The notes beneath the pieces are model-generated. The model made no database searches. It was not told the origin of the DNA and was given only the letters and a program-made list of their open reading frames with translations. A DNA stretch of 64,000 bases, taken from the NCBI GenBank assembly GCA_030386875.1, contig CM059560.1, positions 23,058,683 through 23,122,682 of the forward strand, given 5' to 3'. This document shows positions 57,990 to 64,000 of this stretch, piece after piece; position 1 is the first letter of the stretch, and each line of letters opens with the position of its first letter. The position numbers and the translations under genes are program-made. This stretch comes from Morinoia aosen. Taxonomy: Eukaryota > Arthropoda > Malacostraca > Amphipoda > Talitridae.

Positions 57990-58370
57990 ACCCCTCGGAG
58001 GGATGCGGCTATTTTCTCTGTGAGCGTTAGCGCTTCCAGAAGGAAAATGTAAGATCCCGAGGAGCTGAAGCCTAGGTTGGGTTTAATTTTATTGACATTA
58101 ATTAGCTTTGCGTCATGTTACGGAGCATCTTTTTTTCGGTGCTATGCTATTTTTTCAGCACCTAACTTTCTTCTTCATCTTCTATGTTGTTATATGTTCT
58201 TTCTTTACTTATTGTTCCAAGACGCAAGGGGTCTTGTGTTGGAACACATATTGTGCATAGATTCTCCATTCTCTAAACTCTATTTTTAATGGCGTCTTCC
58301 ATCTTTCTCATTTCGGCACACCTGTGTTTGAGGTAGGGATGCTTGAACTAACATCTAATTTAGTTTCATT
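57990..58370 (+). repeat. SINE-A copy 32
   Basis: Long-form copy (gacgcaaggggtcttgtgttgg) with head cccctcggagggatgcggc and tail acatctaatttag. Confidence 0.85.
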
Positions 58371-59204
58371 AAATTAAGAGCGTTAGTGTTGGTTCATTTA
58401 GTTGAACACGAAGTTATGTTTCATTAGACTATGCCCTTGAAAGGAAAATTCATAAAATACGTACTGGTGCGGCTTATTTGGTTGTTTCTCGCTGCTTGAA
58501 GTTCATTTGTTAGTCAGTTATGCATCAGATTTTCATGCTGGCATAATTTGACGACTGCAGATCATAAAATGAATTAGGGTTCCTGTATGGCTGCCTCAAG
58601 TCTTGACTCTCCTGTGACGCATTTGGCGTGCACCATGTTCGTACCGTTGATGTACTACATTCTCAACAAAATAATCGTGCTCGTGAATATTAGGACATTA
58701 AATTGATAGTGAGATACTTGACTGTACGTGTTCCTTAGAAAACATTTGAACCCCTTCAGTAATGCTCGATCGAGCTTCATGCGAGTATGGCGATTGCTGT
58801 AAGTTGTTCGGTTGTGATACGCTGCAAGCCGGATGGGCGTGTTCAGATCGACGTCATGCCCAGGTTTGCAGGAAGTGTCCATGTTTCATTCTACTCTCTG
58901 GGAAACTTTCTGTCTCTCGCCGGATGTGTTCCACGCCTGAGTCGAGGATATTCTGGGACTATGAAACCATTTTGATACATTTACTGTAGAAATCTGCTGG
59001 GCGAATTACATTTGCGATTTTTACGTATTGAAAAAAATCCAATGCAATGTAACAGATAGGCCAAAAATGAAGTTAATCTGAGTACCAAGGTATGACTTAC
59101 AAGTTTTTCAGAAGAAGCATTTTGGATCCAGGCCTAAATCATATCTATTGGAATTCACTCTATCACGCCCTGATTGCCTCACCGTATCGACGGAGTTTTG
59201 ATGG
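58371..59204. other. No gene recognised
   Basis: Short ORFs on both strands at 58,650-58,990 have no recognisable domain. Confidence 0.5.
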
Positions 59205-59387
59205 AGCCGTACCATGACGCCCCCAGAGGGATGTTGTTAGGTTACTTGGTATTGATATTGTTACCTATTGATATTGTTAGGTTACCTGGTATTGATATTG
59301 TTACCTATTGATATTGTTAGGTTACCTCAACTATAGCTATAGGCCATTCGGACTTCTACTTTTCGTGCCTACTTTGCTTTTTCAGTT
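59205..59387 (+). repeat. SINE-B copy 3, 5' part
   Basis: Shares with the 15205 copy the gttaggttacctcaac block and the cgtgcctactttgctttttcag block, and is split by SINE-A copy 33. It contains an internal 40-bp duplication. Confidence 0.7.
59236..59327. repeat. 40-bp tandem duplication
   Basis: Two units, 59236-59275 and 59276-59315, differ by one base, followed by a partial third (59316-59327) beginning gttaggttacct. Confidence 0.9.
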
Positions 59388-59749
59388 CCCCTCAGGGGGA
59401 TACAAATATTGTATCTATGGGAATTAGCGCTCCCAGGGGACTATGTGAGGGCCCGAGCTAAAGGTTAGGTAGGCTTTCTTTTTGTTAAAATAACATAGGT
59501 TTTTGTTTTGTTACGGACCATCTTTTTTCGGTTCACTGCTGTCCTGTTTTTTCTGCACCTACTACTTTCTTCTTCAACTTTGATCTTGTTTCATGAACTT
59601 CTTTCTCATCTTACTGTTTCTATGACCTTTTTGCATAGATTCCGCATTCCCTTAACACCATGCTAAATGGTGCCTTCTTCCTTCCTCTCTTTGGATCTCA
59701 TTGGTTGAGGATAGGGAGGCTTAAACTAACTAGTAATCTAATCTAATCT
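59388..59749 (+). repeat. SINE-A copy 33, nested in SINE-B
   Basis: Near-consensus short-form copy with intact head hairpins and tail aatctaatctaatct. The duplication gctttttcagtt (59376-59387) and gcttttttcagtt (59750-59762) is taken from the host SINE-B sequence, so copy 33 is younger than its host. Confidence 0.93.
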
Positions 59750-59762
59750 GCTTTTTTCAGTT

Positions 59763-59950
59763 TCCAAGTCTTGTCTATCTCTTCTTTAGTTTTTCTTCCT
59801 CTTCATGCCTTTCCTGCCCTTTCTATGCGCAGGGTATTCTTTGTTGGAACACATATTGTGCATAAAATTCCTTATTTCCTCAAGTTCGTACTGAATGGTT
59901 TTTCGCTCCTCCATCTTGAGATCACCCTTGTATTGGCAGAACAGGCTTTG
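59763..59950 (+). repeat. SINE-B copy 3, 3' part
   Basis: Continues with tccaagtcttg, gcgcagggtattctttgttgg, gtgcataaaattcc, gtactgaatggtttttcgc and gagatcacccttg, parallel to the 15205 copy. Confidence 0.7.
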
Positions 59951-60600
59951 AACTCGAATAGCATGGTGCCAATCAATTCGCGACATCATTTATCTCATTA
60001 AATTATTTTACTGACTTTCCCCTTCTCCCCTTACTTGTGGTAGAGCTCGTTTTCATCAACGGATCTTCGAATCTTCCAGGAAAGTTTATAAAACTTAATA
60101 TATAAGGACTAAAATTTGGCTACCGCAATCATAGTTATTTTTATCGAATTATCGTTCCACTTGAAGAATATTTCCTTGAATCGTGGGCTGATGCTGGTAC
60201 GATGCAACTTGAATAACTGAGTACCAGCATCGACATGAAGACAGAACGAAAAAAGGACATCTTAGGATGAAAGGTTCAGCAGCGTGAGTTAGAAGAGAAT
60301 ATTGATCACTCGGTGAGTCCAGGCTCCTCCGTAATGCAAAAAATATCTCTCTCGCCACCACGTTTGTATAAATTACTGTCAAGTTCCTCAATTTCGCTTT
60401 GGTATTTGCATTTTGCAGATGTGAGTTATTGTTGCTTAGCGCCTGTGCTTCGCTTAGTCAAAATCAAAGGTATATATATGTATGAATATATATATATCAA
60501 TATATGGGATATCTATTAATTATACCGAAACCCATCCTCTATTTCGCGATACAGCAAATTAATTAGGACGCCAAAAGTGGAGAACAAAATCCTAAACTTA
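59951..60600. other. No gene; AT microsatellite
   Basis: No gene is recognised. An interrupted (TA)n run lies at 60471-60508. Confidence 0.5.
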
Positions 60601-60640
60601 ACGTTCATTAGAACGTTTCGAGATCAGTCCCATCATCAGG
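60601..60640 (-). ncRNA. Hammerhead-like motif of an isolated PLE tail
   Basis: On the minus strand: CTGATGA (60639-60633), one extra T, stem II arms GGGA and TCTC around CTGA, GAAA, and a perfect 6-bp stem III (ACGTTC/GAACGT with a four-base loop at 60601-60616). Stem I is not evident. No PLE coding sequence follows, so this is probably the 3' tail of a severely truncated PLE. Confidence 0.5.
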
Positions 60641-60875
60641 TGGAAAACGAGGTAGAACGTGGCTTTGGTTGCGCATAAGAAATAAATACTACATAACTCA
60701 CTCCGGTTTACAGGTTAAGTGGAGACACACGAGAGAAAAGAACCTGGCGTGTCATTGAGTGTCAGTTCTTTAAATTACGTAATAATTCTAAAATGCGTAT
60801 ATTTGTTGAGCTCAGCACCTGCTCTGTAATCTAAAAATGATTGCTGGTGCTTTCTTCAGTCTCGGTTCAATGCAG

Positions 60876-61247
60876 ACCTCATCAGGAGGATGCCACTATT
60901 GTATCAATGTAAATTAACGCTCCCAAGGAGAAGATGTAAGGTCCCGAGCTAAAAGTTAGGTAGGCCTCCTTTTATTCGAATAGAACCGGTGTACGGTTTT
61001 TACTTGCGAATTCTTAATTCAGTTCACTGTTGTCTTCTTTTACAGCACCTTTTACGTTCTTTTTCAAGTTTTATCCTCTTTAACATACTTGTTTCATCTT
61101 AGCTTTTTCCATGCGCAGGGATTGGGGATAATATACCTTGTGCATAGTTCACTCGTTTTTTTATTCCTTACTAAATAGTGCTTCCTCAATCCTCATTTAG
61201 TAACACCTTAGTTTGTAGGTGCGCTTAACTTACGTTATAATCTAATG
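60876..61247 (+). repeat. SINE-A copy 34
   Basis: Diverged long-form copy (gcgcagggattgggg) with head ctcatcaggaggatgcc and tail gttataatctaatg. It abuts the LINE fragment that follows. Confidence 0.83.
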
Positions 61248-61269
61248 TTCTTTCTTGGGTTTACATATA

Positions 61270-61703
61270 CGGTATAGAAGCTTGGCATGGCACTTGTAAA
61301 AATAAAACCAATCTGCTCTTTGGATTGCTAAAAAGAGCAATTCGAACGGTAATGAAATAAGAATATAATCCGCACACAAATGATTCATTCAAAAGCTTAA
61401 AAATAATCAAGCTTTTTGATCTCTATATGTAATTTCATGTATAAAACACTAACCTAACTGATGATGGCGACAGAGAACTCAAACAATTATTAACTGCTCA
61501 AACTGACCATCATGATCCTTTAACACGAAACAGAAGTAACTTCATACTTCCTTATTATTCATTATTCAAAATCGCGGTCAGAACACAGTATCCTCTTCAT
61601 TGAATATAAGAATTAGAATCCAATCCCTGCTGAGATCCGTGGAAAAAGTCCTCACGAAGCTTTCAAAAGAAATCTTGAATCCCTCTTCCTATCGAACTAT
61701 TAA
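61270..61703 (+). pseudogene. LINE (non-LTR retrotransposon) RT C-terminal end, broken
   Basis: Readable phrases in order are YGIEAWHG, LLKRAIRTVMK, NPHTNDSFKSLKIIKLFDLY, TRNRSNF, then after frameshifts NPIPAEIRGKSPHEAFKRNL and LESLFLSNY with a stop at 61701-61703. This is the standard tail after the reverse-transcriptase domain of jockey/CR1-like LINEs. At least three in-frame stops and a frameshift disable it. A T-rich tract follows at 61,727-61,744. Whether this LINE clade could have mobilised SINE-A cannot be judged, since no shared 3' end is evident. Confidence 0.82.
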
Positions 61704-62512
61704 TCATTAAAGGTAATTCATTTTTTTTTCTTTTTCTTTCTTTGTGATACGACCTATCCTGATAAGGTAATCTACCATGATTAATAATTTCGATATTATG
61801 ATCCTACTCGTTTTTCCTGAATATACTGTTCCCATCTAGCTCATATTGACTATCTTTTTTTTTGTTGGTAAAAAATTGAGCATCGAAACATGATCAGTCT
61901 TGTGTTCCCCTAGGTTAAGTAAATTAGGTTAAACATAACGCTACACTTAATAGCTTATGATGATAGGATGCCCTTGGAGTCGCTGAACTTATTCGGGCCC
62001 ACAAGTAGCTATACTCAAATATGTCCATTGTACTAGACTTACGAGACAATCTACTGCTGTATCACTGGTGTTAAATGAATTGTTCGTTTAATATCATACA
62101 GTGTGTTAATAGTTCTACTTTGACGGTTTGTTTGAGCTTCTTTTCAGTTATCATTTAGCAAAGTAAGCGTACATTCGTAGACGCGTACAGCTCATATTGA
62201 GCTTCTAGTTAGCTTAGTCTCACACCTGGACTGTTGCTCTGCACATTACTTCCGTGGAGTGGTTCTCAGCGTTTTTACCACCTGAACAAACGCTCAATTA
62301 ACAGTTGATGGGAGCAGTACTTTTGCTGTATTTGTAGTTCACTGTAGCGGTACTTGGCGTTTTTATTGTGATTCTTCGTAACTAGGAGTTATCGGTATTA
62401 TTTCCATTATCATGGAAGAAATCTTGGTTCCATCGTCAGAAATTTAATGCGAATTATTAAACGAAGTGCCGCGATAAATGTTTCCACTTCATGTTGCACA
62501 AATTTAAGTAAC
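61704..62512. other. LINE 3' flank; no gene recognised
   Basis: May contain the LINE 3' UTR; no clear end, poly-A or duplication was found. Confidence 0.4.
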
Positions 62513-62516
62513 TTAA

Positions 62517-62737
62517 CCCTATACCGCCCGACTGGACTATTTCGTCCTCTTTCGAAAATAATAATAATATATCGTATTTCTTATTCAATTTGTTCACTAA
62601 TGTGTCCTTTGAACTGCACTGCCGAGTGGCAGTTCCTTCCCCATCTTGATAACAGTGACTACCTAATGCCAGTGTCGGTTTAGTGATAGTGGTTGTTATA
62701 ACGGTAATATGAGTATAAAAATGTGGGCGTTAAAGGG
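62517..62737 (-). mobile_element. Small TTAA MITE, copy b (221 bp)
   Basis: TTAA at 62513-62516 and 62738-62741; termini CCCTATACCGCCCG and, inward from the right, CCCTTTAACGCCC. It corresponds to 55706-55927 in reverse, with shared cgtcctcttt and gccgagtggcagttc phrases. Confidence 0.8.
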
Positions 62738-62741
62738 TTAA

Positions 62742-64000
62742 CTAATAGTAATCTTTAATATCGTGTTTGCGTTCAGAGCTTCATAAATCAACTTGGGATG
62801 TCTGAAAAATGAAGACTCCTCACGGTCTAACGCGACCTATCATTAAAATACCACTAATCAAAAATGTGATTCGAACGAACGTACGAGTAGCATTCAGCAT
62901 TGCCTAAGTTGATGTTTGATTCTCATAGTGCTGATGGGTCATTCTTTTTCTCCAAGTGGAGATTAAACGTCATTCTGTCAAATAAGTTACAGATGACTTC
63001 ATGTTACAAGCTATGCACGTTAGAAAGTAGGAAGTATTGGAATGATATTGAAATAATTTTCAGCACTACATGAACTACATCTTGAGAGGACCTTCACTTC
63101 AGGGACGCCAGACCCGCGGCAAACATCGAGCGGATTTGGAGCTTCCGCTTGAAAACGAGTATTTTCCTGGTCTGCGGCGCACATCGTCCGTTTTTCGCGT
63201 CTTCTTCCTCTCGTGATCTTATAGTGAGTTGGGTCTTTGAAGCTCGGTTCTCGTGCCTTATCGATCATGCTGACATTGCGTCGCCCTTCAGGTGAGCGCT
63301 CCCGCCATGCAGACGTCTGTCTGTCCCACGTCGGGTACCTTGCAGACGTCGCCTCGCGAGGTTTGCTTGCCCTGCTGTCCACCAGACGTGTGCTCTTGTT
63401 CCCGGGCTCGACCTGGAATGCAATGAGTGGAACTGTCCGAGTGTGAGCTGTCAGTCGAGTTCAACTCAATGAAAGAATTTATTTACAACAAAGAGTTCTA
63501 TAAAAGTATCTGCCTCTTTTTATGCAATTCCCACATCCCAAGTTAATGATCACAAGAATATTTTAATTGGCGTCTGTTTTTATTCAAATTGTGTCCCATG
63601 CGCTTAATAAAGTATGATTTGACTTTTCTAGTTCCCCTGTCAGTTTCATTTATTTATAAAAATGTTCTTTTCGTACCCTGATCTAACACTTTGAGCATTG
63701 ATTGTGACTTGGTCGGAATGTTCTTTAAACCGATTTCGTCCAGATTCGTGGAGATAATTTCATTTCCTTGAAGCTCAGATACATGAAAAAAATTTTCAAG
63801 AATGTTATGTCGTGGTAAAAGAAAAATCGAAAATCGTTCATATATACCGCAGAAATTATTTAAGTGATGCGTTTGTTACCGTGCAAAAGCGCCTATTAGG
63901 TGTCAAGGCACGCTAAAACAATATTCTATTGTTTCACAGTTCCTATTACAATGTCTTGGGTTCGAACACCCCGTCCACCTTAATTTTTTTGCTGCATTCA
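62742..64000. other. No gene; possible LTR remnant on the minus strand
   Basis: From about 63,060 to 63,450 GC content rises and a minus-strand ORF (63020-63382) is open. Read on the minus strand, gcataaaaagaggcag (near 63,510-63,530), aataaattc about 50 bases later and ctggcgtccctgaagtg (near 63,100) are in the order TATA box, poly-A signal and primer-binding site of an LTR retrotransposon, but distances and LTR ends are not convincing. Near 63,964 gggttcgaac resembles a tRNA B box without a matching A box. Confidence 0.25.

Noticed and set aside
63950..63985. tRNA gene or tRNA-derived SINE
   Set aside because: A B-box-like gggttcgaac is present, but there is no A box at the right distance and no cloverleaf.

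Overview
This 64-kb window looks like intergenic or intronic DNA from an AT-rich invertebrate nuclear genome, most likely an arthropod. I see no intact protein-coding gene, no rRNA and no convincing tRNA. What can be recognised is mobile-element debris: a large SINE-like family, two 5'-truncated Penelope-like (PLE) retroelements plus a PLE tail, a LINE tail, a Tc1/mariner copy, piggyBac-like and Harbinger-like MITEs, a foldback MITE, and a broken copy of a repetitive protein family that I associate with arthropod and cnidarian genomes. No vertebrate, plant, fungal or bacterial hallmark is visible.

The backbone is one family of about 365-bp SINE-like elements (called SINE-A here), with about 34 full or partial copies from 1.7 kb to 61.2 kb, and a related subfamily (SINE-B) with three copies. 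Young copies have 9-14-bp target-site duplications, a fixed 5' end that can fold into three consecutive hairpins, and a short tandem tail of (TAATC)n or (TAA)n. Every copy I could find lies in the same (+) orientation although the duplications show independent insertions. That is the most unusual large-scale signal in the window.

Layout. 0-5 kb: a piggyBac-like MITE and the first SINE copy. 5-15 kb: four SINE-A copies, a G-quadruplex motif and long empty stretches. 15-25 kb: SINE-B copies, a pair of perfect hairpins, a 26-bp minisatellite and a SINE cluster. 26-32 kb: a Harbinger-like MITE and a PLE (29.5-31.3 kb) with target duplications, an inverted copy of its own 5' end, a hammerhead-like motif, and a second copy of the piggyBac-like MITE inserted inside its endonuclease coding region. 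32-48 kb: a dense SINE array, including a 1.3-kb 15-bp minisatellite that grew inside a SINE copy and a partial-dimer SINE nested in an older SINE. 48-64 kb: a minus-strand pseudogene of the repetitive protein family, a Tc1 element with a nested foldback MITE, a second small TTAA MITE family in two copies, a second PLE fragment, a PLE tail with a hammerhead-like fold, and a LINE C-terminus.

No genes work together here in a pathway sense. The region is best read as a nested transposon graveyard. The single orientation of the SINEs raises the possibility of a long unidirectionally transcribed locus (a giant intron, a long non-coding RNA or a unistrand piRNA cluster), which the sequence alone cannot decide.
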